Positions 12,761-24,406 of a stretch of DNA of 64,000 bases are shown piece by piece. The notes under the pieces were generated by a model. It was not told the DNA's origin. It searched no databases and worked only from the letters and a program-made list of their open reading frames with translations. Source of the DNA: Xenosphaeropsis pyriputrescens (lineage: Eukaryota; Ascomycota; Leotiomycetes; Phacidiales; Phacidiaceae); contig JAGKQE010000016.1 of assembly GCA_022609375.1 (NCBI GenBank), positions 62,001 to 126,000 on the forward strand. Direction: 5' to 3'. How positions within the stretch are numbered: the stretch's first letter is position 1; the number at the start of each line of letters is the position of its first letter. The position numbers were made by a program, and so were the translations under genes.

Positions 12761-13395
12761 ATGCCTCCCAAGAAACAAGCGCCTCAAGACGATTCCAGGT
12801 CCGAAGCTTCGAGTACCAAGGAAAAGCACACTGCCGGCAATGGGAAGAATCGACGGACAGTCGCTGCCCCGGGTGCAGGAAGTTCTCTGAAGGATGTCAC
12901 GAGTGCGAATGCCGTCACGAACAATGCGAACACCACCACAGGCGGATCCCAAGATAGCAGCGTAAGTCCGGAGATGGTCGTCGAGAGGAGATTGCGGGCA
13001 CGTTGCTGACGCCGCCCTTCAGATGCAGTGGCAGGAGACGGACCCGTCGATTCTACACGAATATCGATACGCTTATCACCTGAACACGCCGGCGGCTTTC
13101 AAGCATCGATACAACCACATGGTGCTTTCCCAGCAGGGCATCGCCAGAATGTCCCCCACGATGGCGCGCCGGAAGGAGGTGCGACGGCAAAGCAAGGAGC
13201 AGTTGACCCACGCGGTCCGGAAGCACTTCAACGGCCTGGGAATCCAAGAAAACGAAGTCGTCGTCGACTTCCTGTACAAGGTCAAATGGCAAGGTATGTG
13301 TTGATTGTCTTTCGGGAGACTTTGGCTCTTCTTGACTGACTCCGTCTCCAGACAAGAATTTTCGATTGAAGTTCGCACCTCAACGACCTCGCTGA
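12761..13395 (+). CDS. sap30: SAP30-like Sin3-binding protein
   Basis: Three exons: 12761-12961, 13023-13293 and 13352-13395; 171 residues. Splice sites are GTAAGT..TTCAG and GTATGT..CCAG. The first ~67 residues are Ser/Thr/Ala-rich and disordered. The rest resembles the SAP30 Sin3-binding domain: ILHEYRYAYHL, then QLTHAVRKHFNGLGIQENE, then VVVDFLYKVKWQDKNFRLKF, with the same order as the human SAP30 region containing YRRHFKL, VGCHFRSI and FIYSVK. In the family this protein bridges Sin3 and the Rpd3/HDAC complex, so a nuclear co-repressor role is expected. The exact 5' edge of exon 2 could be either of two in-phase AG sites six bases apart (13022 or 13028). Confidence 0.82.
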
Positions 13396-14050
13396 ACGGA
13401 GCGTGAACACATCATCGGCATATCGATAAACACTGATTACTTGCGGGGCGCTGGCATACGGTAATGGCATCATGGTGGAGCTTGGATTGATACCCTCTGG
13501 GATAATTTGGTACTGGACACGACTCTGCGCGCATTGTATTTTTCTGAACAGGATAAAAATTTGGGATATTACGGATAATTTGTCCAAAGGAACAGCGAAT
13601 GGATTCAATTGGTAATGATTTGAGTTTGAAGGTCTAATAAACAATTGTGATTGCTTGAAATGTTCTCAGGGAGTATAAGTGATGCGATTGAGATGCTGTA
13701 GGAAACAATGTGAGGGCTTTGTCGCGTCGTTAGTTTCTATCGTCACCACGCGCCATCAGGAATTAATTAGAAGACTCCAGCATCTTCGTGAAGGCTGGAA
13801 TGGCGTCCTCAGTGGCCTAATCGGCTTCGATAAGCCACTTGCGCGAACAACGTCATTACTAAGCATGGGACTCTGGCCAATCAGGCACAGGGCCTTTCAA
13901 AAAAGTACTTAGAATTTATGTGTGATGCCCAGCACATCTCGAGGTGTCTAGCATTTGTTTTTTTTTCAGACTTCGCACAATTTGCATCCCTTGCAATCAT
14001 TTCCTTGCTGCAATCCACCCACTCGAGAATACATATCAGAGGTCATAAAG
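13396..14050. other. Intergenic region before mdj1
   Basis: 655 bp between two plus-strand genes. It should contain the SAP30 3' UTR and the mdj1 promoter, including a T-rich tract near 13959-13968. No ORF here is supported. Confidence 0.5.
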
Positions 14051-15782
14051 ATGAACCCAGGCACATCGGGCTTGCTCATCAAAGCGGCCACTCCAGCACG
14101 TTTGCTATCTCCAGCCAAGACCTGTCTGTTCCAACTCGAGCAACATAAGAATGGGTCGCTCCGATCCATTCACTCCAGCAGTTCGAAAACCCCCCGCAGA
14201 ACACGCCTGGCGAGAGTTGCAGCGCCATTGAACCCCCAGCGCCGAGTGAGTATTTACCATCGCGTGTGAAAGGACCACATGCTAATGCTACGACAGTCGT
14301 TCCATGCCTCCCAGTCGCATCAAGTGACAAAGGACCCCTACAAGTCCCTCGGCGTCAGCACCTCTGCCAGCGCATCCGAGATCAAGAAGGCCTACTACGG
14401 CTTCGCGAAGAAGTACCACCCGGACACGACCAAGGACCCCAACGCGAAGGAGAAGTTCGCCGAGGCGCAATCCGCCTACGAGATCCTGTCGGACCCGCAG
14501 AAGAAGGCCGCCTACGACCAGTTCGGATCCGCCGCCTTCGACGCCAACGGCAACACCGGCGGGCCCGGCCCCGGCGCCGCCGACGGTGACCCCTTCGCGG
14601 GCTTCGGTGGGAATCCCTTCGCCGGTGGCGGCGGCGGCTTCGGCTCCTCCCATCCCTTCGCCGATATCTTTGAGGCTTTCTCGCGCAAGGGCAGGAGGGG
14701 TCGGCCTGGCTCGTCTCCGTTCCAGGACGAGATCCTCGTTGGGGATAATATTGAGGTCATGGCGAATATCTCTTTCATGGAGGCCGCCAAGGGCACGAGC
14801 AAGAATATCACCATTACACCGTTGACGAAGTGTAAGACTTGTTCTGGAGATGGTCTGAAGAAGGGGACGAAGCGTTCGGAGTGTAAGACCTGTAATGGTA
14901 CTGGAGCCGAGGTGCATTTTACACATGGCGGCTTCCAAATGGCATCTACCTGTGGGGCTTGTGGCGGACAGGGTACGAGAATTCCAAGAGGTGGCGAATG
15001 TGGAACATGTTCTGGAAACGGCGTTGTCCGTGAAAGAAAGGAAATCCAGATCGATATCCCAGGAGGTGTTGATGACGGAATGCGATTGCGAATGGATGGG
15101 GAGGGAGACGCGCCAGCGACTGGAGCTGCCGTGAACTCCAATGCGAGAACAACCAAGGGAGATCTTTACGTCCACATTCGTGTAGCACCCGATGCCAAGT
15201 TCAAGCGAAACGGGTCTGATATTCTGCACACTGCCTCGATCCCTCTCACGACGGCTCTTCTTGGCGGCGAGGTTAATATTCCAACCCTGGATGGAGAAGT
15301 CAAGGTGAAGGTAGCTACCGGTACTGGCACGGGCGACAAGATCACTTTGGGCGGCAAGGGCCTGAAGCACTTGAGCCAGAGTTCAAGGCACTCCGGCTAC
15401 GGTGATCTTAAGGTCGAGTTCAAGGTCAACATGCCCAAGTATCTCAGTGCCAACCAACGCACCATTGTGGAAATGCTTGCGGATGAAATGGGCGACAAGA
15501 CTGCCAAGCGGGTGATGAACCTCAATCGCGACCCGTAAGTCCATCATCACCAAGCATGACAGATGACAGATGTCAAATATTGACATCGAGAATAGCAACT
15601 CATCCACAAGCAACAACGAAGGTAGTCATGAAAACGATGGACTCCTCAAGTCCATCTGGCACAAGCTGACTGACCATTCAGCTACCACCAAGGACAACAC
15701 GTCCGAGAAGGCCTCCGACAGCCCCAAGGAAGATGCAAAGACCTCTAAGAAGAAGAAGTCCGGATCCGAATCCGGATCTTAA
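14051..15782 (+). CDS. mdj1: Mitochondrial DnaJ/Hsp40 co-chaperone (Mdj1 type)
   Basis: Three exons: 14051-14245, 14297-15534 and 15596-15782; 539 residues. The first ~65 residues are rich in Arg/Lys/Ser and lack acidic residues apart from one Glu, as in a mitochondrial presequence. The J domain starts at DPYKSLGV (residue 78) and has the HPD triad at 106-108. A Gly/Phe-rich linker follows, then four CxxCxGxG zinc motifs (CKTCSGDG, CKTCNGTG, CGACGGQG, CGTCSGNG) and the C-terminal substrate-binding domain. That makes it a type I (class A) DnaJ. The last exon adds a Lys/Ser-rich hydrophilic tail. It stimulates mitochondrial Hsp70 in matrix folding. The 51-nt first intron separates the presequence from the J-domain exon. 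Confidence 0.95.
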
Positions 15783-17091
15783 GATTCCCATTCCCCATCC
15801 ACCTCTCCCCCTTCGCTCAAGACAATATCACTGTACACTAAACCTCCCCAAAATTCCCAACTGCATTTAGCGATCGAGAAGGCATCTTTTCGGATTTGGA
15901 GTTTTTGTCATTCCCTCCCCCCCTTTTTCTAGCCTTGTACTGTAGCACTGTCATCACCCCCATGCAGAGAGTTGGGCTGTTTCGAGTGCATATGGCTGTA
16001 ATACTTAGAGGCGTTGCGTTTTGCAGGGCGAGAGAATCACTCTTCTCAATATACTCTTTCGGACTATGTGGTTGACTTGCTTGCAAATTTAAATGATTGA
16101 TGTGTTGGAGTTAGAAATCCATATGAGCTATAAAGGTATTTGCATAGGTACCTAGGTAATAATGACCTCTCAAAGGTGTCGTAGTCGTAAGCTGTACATA
16201 GTAGTCATATCACTGCCGTAGTATTTCAGTACCTACCTAGGTTGTTGTACACAAAGGTGGTCTGGTCCCACGTGAAGATTAGCTTATCAGGCATGTCATG
16301 CGGTCCTCTGCAAGTGCAAGTGCAAGTGCAAGTGCAAGTGCAAGCGCGTACCCAAGCATGGCGATGTTGGTTGGAAATGTGTGGGCGTGTAGAGCACCTT
16401 GGGTAGATATTCTAAGAATGGACATTACCCGCCGTGACCGTTGCGTTGCTATTGTGGGAGAGGGATGATAGCCTTGCAGTATTACTAAGGTACCTAGCAA
16501 ATCCATGCCATGAACAAGAGATCGACCATCGAGGACGTATGAGGCCCTTTGTCATGAAGACATATGAAGCGCACGTGAGGAGAGAGAGAGTGAGAGATGT
16601 TATCCAAGTAGATGGCATTTCATAAACCCCACGATAGCGTAACCTACGCCTCTGCCAGCTACCGCTTCGCCCGAGCTTGTACATAGCTTGTAGCCTACAG
16701 CAAAGCCCGCAAGTCAGCAAGTCCTCAAGTCGTCAGGTCGTCAGGTCGTCACCGACTTCATCCACCGTCGCTCACCGCATTCACAGTTCAAAGTAGATGA
16801 TTTTCACGGTCTACCTAACCTTACTCACCTACAAACAAACTTCCCTACCAGTCCTATCCGATTGACTTCGTCTTCTCGCCGGCCGGCAAGCCACCTCACC
16901 GAACCATCAGTCGTCATCGACGTGCCAGCTTCCTCGCCCGCTGTCTCAATCTCACCACTTTCATTCACTGCCACCAGACCACAACCCCTCCCAGGAACAA
17001 TCAAAAATCACCATAGTCGCCGCTGCATGCGGAGTTTCTGTGTGTCTGTCTCCGTGCCAGTTTTCTAGGGCGGCAGTGCCGCATCGCAGCT
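15783..17091. other. Intergenic region before bro1
   Basis: 1.3 kb with no supported gene. It contains a CACGTG site (16269-16274), a hexanucleotide repeat at 16309-16344 and several TACCTAGGTA-like words (near 16145, 16230, 16490). Its right end should hold the bro1 promoter and leader, which is C/T-rich. Confidence 0.5.
16309..16344. repeat. Hexanucleotide repeat (TGCAAG)6
   Basis: Six consecutive, nearly perfect TGCAAG units; a microsatellite in the bro1 upstream region. Confidence 0.9.
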
Positions 17092-20000
17092 ATGACTTCG
17101 CAAGCGCCGATGATATCCAGGTAAGCAGCAACTCAACTCAGCTCAGCTCAGCTCAACAGCCGCGCATCTCCCCTCCACGAACGAGCCCCCGCTGATCGAT
17201 TGCCCCGCAGTCCGCTCAAGCAGACGAACGAAATCGACTGGATCGCACCGCTCAAGGCCTATATTCGCCAGACGTATGGCGACGACCCCGAGAGGTATGC
17301 GGAGGAATGCGCCACGCTGAACCGGCTGCGGCAGGACATGAGGGGCGCCGGCAAGGACAGCGCCTCGGGGCGCGATCTGCTGTATCGCTACTATGGGCAG
17401 CTCGAGCTCCTCGACCTGAGATTCCCCGTCGACGAACACCACATCAAAATCTCCTTCACCTGGTGCGTTTGCGTGCGCGCCTCTCCCGGGCCCGGCCGTC
17501 GTTTGCTGACGTGCGCTTTTTAGGTTCGATGCTTTCACGCACAAACCGACTTCTCAGTATTCGTTGGCCTACGAGAAGGCTTCTATCATCTTCAATATCT
17601 CGGCTGTGCTTTCGTGCCATGCCGCTCATCAGAATCGCTCGGAGGATACCGGCCTCAAGACGGCGTATCATTCTTTTCAGGCTTCCGCGGGCATGTTCAC
17701 ATACATCAATGAGAATTTCTTGCATGCGCCGTCGACGGATCTGAGCCGTGATACGGTGAAGACGCTCATACAAATCATGTTGGCGCAGGGTCAGGAAGTG
17801 TTTTTGGAAAAGCAGATTGCTGATGGGAAGAAGGTGGGCTTATTGGCCAAGTTGGCCAGTCAAGCTGGATATCTGTATGGTCAAGCTGTAGAAGGTGTTC
17901 AGGAGAATGTGACAAAGGCTGTTTTCGAGAAGGTTTGGCTATTGGTCACTCAGGTAAATTTCCCGCATCAGTCAAGCCAGTCTTACATTTGGGCGCTACT
18001 GACTATTCTATAGATCAAGGCGCAGTATATGTCTTCGATGGCCCAGTACTACCAAGGGCTCGCAGACGATGACGCCAATAACCATGGTGTTGCAATTGCG
18101 CGCCTACAGGCTGCTGAGACCTCTGCCAAGGATGCGAGCAGACTTGCATCCAATTTTCCATCCAACGTGCCAGTCAACGCGAACCTGAGTGCAGATACAG
18201 GATCGAGCTTCGTCGATATCACGAAACGCCATCTGACCAATGTTCAGGAGAAGTTGGCAGAACTTGTCAAGGACAACGATTATATTTTTCATCAGACTGT
18301 ACCAGCCGAGGCAAGTCTGTCAGTGGTGTCAAAATTACCGGCTGCGAAGGCGATTCCGGTAAGTGAATTGTATGCAGGTCAAGATATTCAGCGTATTACA
18401 GGGCCCGACATTTTCCAAAAGATCGTACCAATGGCTGTCACGGAATCCGCGAGCTTGTACGATGAGGAGAAGGCCAAACTCATAAGAGCGGAGACCGAGA
18501 AGGTGGAAACCGCTAATAGTGAGATGGCGGCTAGTCTCGACTATCTGAGACTTCCTGGAGCTCTTCAAATGCTCAAGGGTGGCGTCGATCAGGACTCACA
18601 ATATGTCGACGAGGATTTCAGGGGTTGGTGTGACGATCTTGCTGGCCATGGCTCGTACAACACCACTTTCGATACTCTCAGAGCCAGCAGGGAAAGCGTT
18701 GTCAAGATTTTGGACGAGAGCGGCAGTCGGCTCGATACAGAAGAAAGTGTTTGCGAGAAGATGCGCTCCAAGTACGAAGGCGAATGGACGCAGCAGCCGA
18801 GTTCCAGGCTCACAACTACTCTTCGAAACGATATCCGGAATTATAGAGAAGCCCTTGATGAGGCTAGTCGAAGCGATGCCCAGTTATACTCAAAGATGAA
18901 GCAGTATGAGACGGATTTCGATGAGATGAGATCTGCTGGTGAGACTGGTGAGGCGGATGTCTTGTTCCAGCAAGCATTGATTAAGGTTGGCGGCGGTCGT
19001 AGTATGTCGAACGATCTTTTGTCCGGCCAAGGAAACCTTTTGGATGATGATTTCGAGGATGGCTCTCAGAGTGTCGCAGATCAGATCGCTAGGGTTGAAG
19101 AGATCTTGAAGAAGCTCAATCTTATTAAGAGGGATAGAACGCAAGTGCTCAAAGATTTGAAAGAGAAGGTTTGTTCTAGTTGTAGTTTTCTCCAAATTGA
19201 CAGTTGCTGACACAATACTAGGTCCATAACGACGATATCTCTCAGGTCTTGATCCTCAACAAGAAACAGATTGCTACTTATGAGAGCCAACTTTTCCAAT
19301 CAGAGCTTGAAAAGTTCCGTCCTCATCAGACACGATTATTGCAGGCCAATCACAAACAAACATCGCTCATGAAGGAGCTCTCTACAACGTTCAACAATTT
19401 GCTGCAGGATAAACGAGTGCGCGCTGAACAGAGCAAGTTTGAAGCAATCACTCGTCAAAGATCTGCTGTCATGACTAAATACCGGAAAATCTATCAAGAA
19501 TTCTTGGATCTCGAGTCTGGACTCGCCAGTGCCAAGACGTGGTATTCTGAAATGAAGGACACAGTAGCAAGTCTCGACAAGAATGTGGAGACCTTCTTCA
19601 ATAACCGCAGATCGGAGGGTGCTCAGTTGTTGAAGAGTATCGAGCAAGGAAGAGAGGGCAATGGCGGGGCACAGGCAGAACGCGAGCGTGAACGAATGCG
19701 TCAACTTATGGAACGCATGTCGATGGAGAACTCATCTCCTCAGAAGGCGCCACCAGCAAGAGCCTCTTCAAATACCGGCTACTCGGCAACCTCGCCCAGC
19801 TCAGGAGTCCGCTATCCGCCAACCGAAATATCGGGCCAGTTCTACAACCAATCCTCGTCGCCCGTGCATCACCAACGAGCACAACACTCAGTAGGATCTC
19901 CAGCCTCTCACTCAGGTCACCACTCAGCATTACCCTACGCTGGATACCCAGCCCCCAACATGCCAAATTACCCCGCTCAACCGCAAGCTCCGCCCGGAAC

Positions 20001-20259
20001 GACCCCCTACGACCCCTCCATGTACCGCAGGGAAAGTCAGCCTACCTCCCCGCCCCACTCCCAGTCTTCCTTCGCCCACAGTTCCTACGCCCAGCAGTAC
20101 GCCCCACAGCAGCAGTACGTCCCGCCCGGCTACGTCCCTCCCCCGCCTCCTCCTGGCCCGCCGCCCCTCCAGCCCCAGCAGTCTTTTCCTTCCGGCTACC
20201 AGGCGCAGGGCCAGCAGAGTAATGGGGATCCTTGGGCTGGATTGAATGCTTGGAAATAG
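17092..20259 (+). CDS. bro1: Bro1/Vps31 ESCRT-associated protein
   Basis: Five exons: 17092-17120, 17211-17462, 17524-17953, 18014-19168 and 19222-20259; 967 residues. Residues ~10-380 form the BRO1 domain (SPLKQTNEIDWIAPL, YAEECATLNRLRQDMRG, GRDLLYRYYGQLELLDLRFP, EKASIIFNISAVLS), which binds the Snf7 C-terminus. A long coiled-coil V domain follows (~390-740), then a Pro/Gln/Ser/Tyr-rich tail with PPPPPPGPPP-type stretches for SH3/Tsg101-like and deubiquitinase contacts. The N-terminus matches Bro1 better than the paralogue PalA/Rim20. Function in the family: ESCRT-III cofactor that recruits the deubiquitinase Doa4 at endosomes. The first exon encodes only nine codons plus two bases. Exon 2 is GC-rich; later exons are less so. 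Confidence 0.95.
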
Positions 20260-21254
20260 GGAATGAAGGCATACATGATGCTATGATACATGAGGTGGTT
20301 GGTGATTGTGATTGGTGGTTGTGGTTTGGGTGGCATAGCATATTCGATTCGCGCAATAAATGTTTGTTAGATCGCTTTCGTGGCTTTGGTGATACTTGTG
20401 AGAAGTGGGCTGGGTTTCGAGGTGAGGCTTGTAGTGTGAGGTCGCGGGGTATGTGAGTGTGATTGTTTACCTGGTTGCCAAGGTTCCGTAGGGATTTGTG
20501 GTTTGCATGCAGTTGGACGGGTTTTCTATTACTTCCCAATTTGCACGATTCATCATTATATTGTATCTGATGAACGCCATGCAGTGTTGCTCCAGATCTC
20601 GTTTCACTCTTTCATATCTTCAAGTAGTCACGGTGAGCTAAACAGCATCCATTGGGTTATCTGTGCACTATGCTCAAAATCCTAGGTACTTGTATCATAT
20701 AAGCTAGCTCCTTGGTATGAAGATTCAAGCGATTATTAGAGAGCACGCCTTTACCTACTGCTAGGGAAACTACTCAAGAACATTATCTATTATTCATCAT
20801 TTCTACAGCCCTTAAAAACACTAAAGATACCCAAGTACATATATCCCCCCCCAAACCTCATCCATCTCCACATCCATATTCCTCGCGCCATACACGCCCA
20901 CGTGACACAACCCCTCCCTCCAACAGCGCAATCGACATTTCATTCCATGACGCAAGGGGCCATCCCCTCCCCTTCCCCACCCATTCCATCCAATACACGC
21001 ATCGCCCCACGTGACGACATCGGTCCTAGTCACAACGCAAACACCACATCCCCCCATAACCCCCATCAGCATTTCCTGCATATTCCCGCCCTCGCACCCC
21101 CCCATCTGAAAAGCTTTGCCCGCCTCGTCCATCCAAACTTCCTTCATTTCCCACTTATTCCCACCTCCGACAACGCTTGGGGCGCATGAGCATCCCCCGG
21201 TAGAATACTACTTGTACTTTGCGGGCGCTACCCCCTCCTGCCCTCTCCGCGTCT
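20260..21254. promoter_or_regulatory. Intergenic region and promoter of Zn2Cys6 gene
   Basis: 995 bp between bro1 and the Zn2Cys6 regulator. Two CACGTG E-boxes stand 109 bp apart (20899-20904 and 21008-21013), both followed by AC (CACGTGAC), in a C-rich stretch upstream of the regulator's start. No gene is supported. Confidence 0.5.
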
Positions 21255-23830
21255 ATGCTCCACATAACGGACTCCTGTCGCGCGCCTGTGCCCAGGCTTG
21301 CGGACTGCGATGGCCCGCGCACGGCCGTGCCTGGTAGTGGGAGTGGAAGCGGGAATGACAACGGGCATGGAAATGGGAATGGGAATGGGAATGACAGTGT
21401 GAATCTCAAAGTCGAGGGCACGGCCAGGAATGCCATTGCCGGCGGTATTGGTATTGGCAATGGCGGTGCCGACGGGGATCTCGCGCCGGCGGTTGGGTTG
21501 TCGCCTGTGGGCGGCCCGCCCAGCTCGATGGCCGATGAGTTGAGCCCGACTCCCGTTGAGGGCGAGGGCGAAGGGGAGGGCCCGCCTTTTAAGAGGCAGA
21601 AGCAGAAGAGGAATAAGCCGACGCTTTCTTGTGAGGAGTGTGTTGAGAGGAAGACGAAGGTTTGTTTTGCTGCTCTTTTTGTCCTGCTTTTCTCTTGCTC
21701 TTCTCTTGCTTGATGGTCTTTTCGAATCTTGAGTCTTGAATTTTTTGGTCTTTTTTCGGGGATTCGGTCTGGTAGGGATTGAGGTTGAGTTTGAATCTTC
21801 CGATTTGTTTCTGTCTAGGTCAAGTTCTGGCACTAAGGGGCCGTGGTGCTCATGTTGTGGTTGTGACATGATGCTTGTTTTTATTGTTGGTTGTCGTCAT
21901 TATTTTGACATTTTTTCTTGTAACTTCACTTACCCTCCAGATGTATCTGCAAACCCGATATCTTGTGCACGGCGAATTACTAGATTGCCTACTGACTATC
22001 ACTGCAGTGCGATAGAGGCAGGCCTCATTGCCTAGCATGTAAGTTCTTGTCGTTCATTCTTTGCTATTAAAAACTGACACTATCTCAGGTATAAAAAGAC
22101 AGTCGGAATGTAAATACGCTCATGTAGCAAACGTTATGGAGTGCGTAGCTTCATGGAGAGAGATATGGTTGAATTAGACTGAATCTGGCACTGACAAGAA
22201 TAGGGAGACGAGCCGGTCGATGAATACGGCACGAAGGATGACCAAACCACCCAAGAAGAAACCAGTAATTCACCAATATGGTGGGGTCAACTCACCGAAC
22301 AGTCCCGGCGACATTAGACCTCCTCCGAGAAGTGTCTCCCGAGGTTCTACCTCATCGTCACTTGGATTACTATCCAACGTCCCTTATTCGCATCCCACGG
22401 CATCCAACGTTTTCGGCATTGGCTCTGAGCACCCTTTCGCTAACTACTGGACTTGTACCGGTGGGCTACCAGAAGTTATCTCTGTGCTACCAGAAAAACT
22501 ACAAGCCAACATTTTACTGGAGAAATACTTCGAGTGTGTTGATCCTATCTATCCTATGATTCACCGTCAGACCTTCTACGCGGATTATGAACATTTCTGG
22601 TCATTGTCGGCCGAAGAAAAGGCACAAGCAGATGGTACCCTAGTCGCATTGATATTTGCAATGCTGGCGATGGGTACTCAATTCGTCACGACGAATCCTT
22701 CGAAGGAGCGACAGCAAACTGCCGAGTTCTATGTCTCAGCAGCCCATCAAGCTCTTCGGACCTCTTCATACCTTAACAAGGCTACCACCAGATCTATACA
22801 GTGCATGGTCTTGATAACATATTTCCTCATCAACGACAACCACGCTTCTGATGGCTGGGCCTTCGCGGGGATCCTCATCCGCCAAGCCTACGCCATGGGC
22901 CTTCATCGTGATCCTAACATCGTCTGTCCCAAAGCGTCTCCCTTTGAGAAACAACAACGAAGGAAACTATGGCAGGCTGTGCTGTTACAAGACACTTTTC
23001 TGACTGTTCTCCTGTCTCTTCCACCATCCGCTACACATACAGATGTCAACGTCGAAGATCTGGTTGAAGACTCATCTAGTATTGCGAACTCCGACCCTAC
23101 AGACACTGCTTACATTCGTGGATGCTGGCATCTAGCCAACCTAGTACAAGAGACAATCTGTTCACCACGCTCTCTTGACCTACCAATCTGTAGCACACCA
23201 CGTCAAAAAGCTCAACTCCTATCCCAATTCCGTGCTATCCACCGCAATCTACCAGATATCTTCCGTCTTCATACAACCTCTGCCAGTGCCAGTAGCCTGC
23301 AGACTCTTTCTGCCATGGTCAACAAGCGTGTCGTGAGGCAAACCCTGTTTCTAACCAGTAATTACTGGCATAACCTCATGCTTCTCCACTCTTCCGAGTC
23401 TCCGGAAGTACCCATGAACGTACGAGCGACATTGGAGGCTGCGCATGAGGCTATCACTGCTTTCTTCAATCTTGTGGAGATATTCGGCGCTGAAGCTGGG
23501 GTCTGGTGGGTGTTCAATCACCGCGCTTTCTTGGAGGCCTTGTGCATCGGTAATGTGTTGAAGAGTAGAGCGGAGAGTGAGGATGATGCGGAGAAGATCG
23601 ATGGGAAGACTGATGGCAAGGATGGCTTGATCTTCAGGGCTAAGGAGGATATCAGTACGTATCACCTTTTTCGATGGCCTTTTGGCGTCTTTTTCGTCTT
23701 GAAACTTGGACTCACACTGACTTTTGTAGCACGCATGATTCAGATTATGCAGATGATTGCACAGAGTGGTGAGGGTGCGTGTCAGGTCGCCAAGACAAGA
23801 GTCGAGGTCTTGAGCGCTTACATATTATGA
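21255..23830 (+). CDS. Zn2Cys6 binuclear-cluster transcription factor
   Basis: Five exons: 21255-21659, 22008-22038, 22089-22140, 22204-23654 and 23730-23830; 679 residues. After splicing, the DNA-binding cluster reads C-x2-C-x6-C-x6-C-x2-C-x6-C (CEECVERKTKC.. through ECKYAH), preceded by basic KRQKQKRNK. The six cysteines are spread over three exons, including exons of 31 and 52 nt, so the motif is invisible in any single frame. From about residue 230 the fungal_trans middle-homology domain follows (EKYFECVDPIYPMIHRQTF, LVALIFAMLAMGTQF, GWAFAGILIRQAYAMGLHRD). The N-terminus has a Gly/Asn run. An in-frame Met about 90 codons downstream is an alternative start. The last intron is 75 nt with no stop (see findings). 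Target pathway unknown; no biosynthetic cluster adjoins it. Confidence 0.9.
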
Positions 23831-24406
23831 AGGAAGGTGTGAATATTGTTGGTGTTACTTGTATTTAATATAGATGGCTTCTAAGGCAATTTCTTATTTT
23901 TGGGTGGGAGGTACATACGAACGTGGTTGTATTTAGGAGGAGAGCTTTGTACCACGAATCATGCCTTGTGTTGTATCTTGTAATTACTATTCTGAGGAAC
24001 ATAGTGAATTATTAGTTCTGTTCATTGCAAAAATCTTAATGCAGTTGTAGAATCGTAGATCATGAATTTTGTTTGTTAGCAAACACCCAATGGTAGGTAA
24101 AGTAATGTAGTTCTGTTCTTGGGCATCCGCCTTTGACGACAGCGCCCTTGTGTTTCCCCAAGCGCTAACGAAATACGGTAAGCCCCCTCATCGCATCGCT
24201 CCCTTCTTAGACTACCCTTTCGATATCTTGTCTTGATACTCTTCACAACACACTTCACATATCATTCCGCCTTCACTTGTATTCAGTACACTCTCGTTCG
24301 AGGCGCGGCAAACATCCATATCCCCAAATTCCCTGCCCCCGATATTCGTGCATTCCTGGAATCGCTGTTAAAGCCAGTGCGCGGCTGACGTGCTACCACT
24401 GCCAAC
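23831..24406. other. Intergenic region before spt3
   Basis: 576 bp between two plus-strand genes. AT-rich 3' UTR of the Zn2Cys6 gene followed by the spt3 promoter. No other ORF is supported. Confidence 0.5.

Noticed and set aside
14288..15370. Long (360-codon) minus-strand ORF over mdj1
   Set aside because: Antisense shadow produced by high GC3 in the plus-strand gene; mdj1 itself has all the expected motifs.
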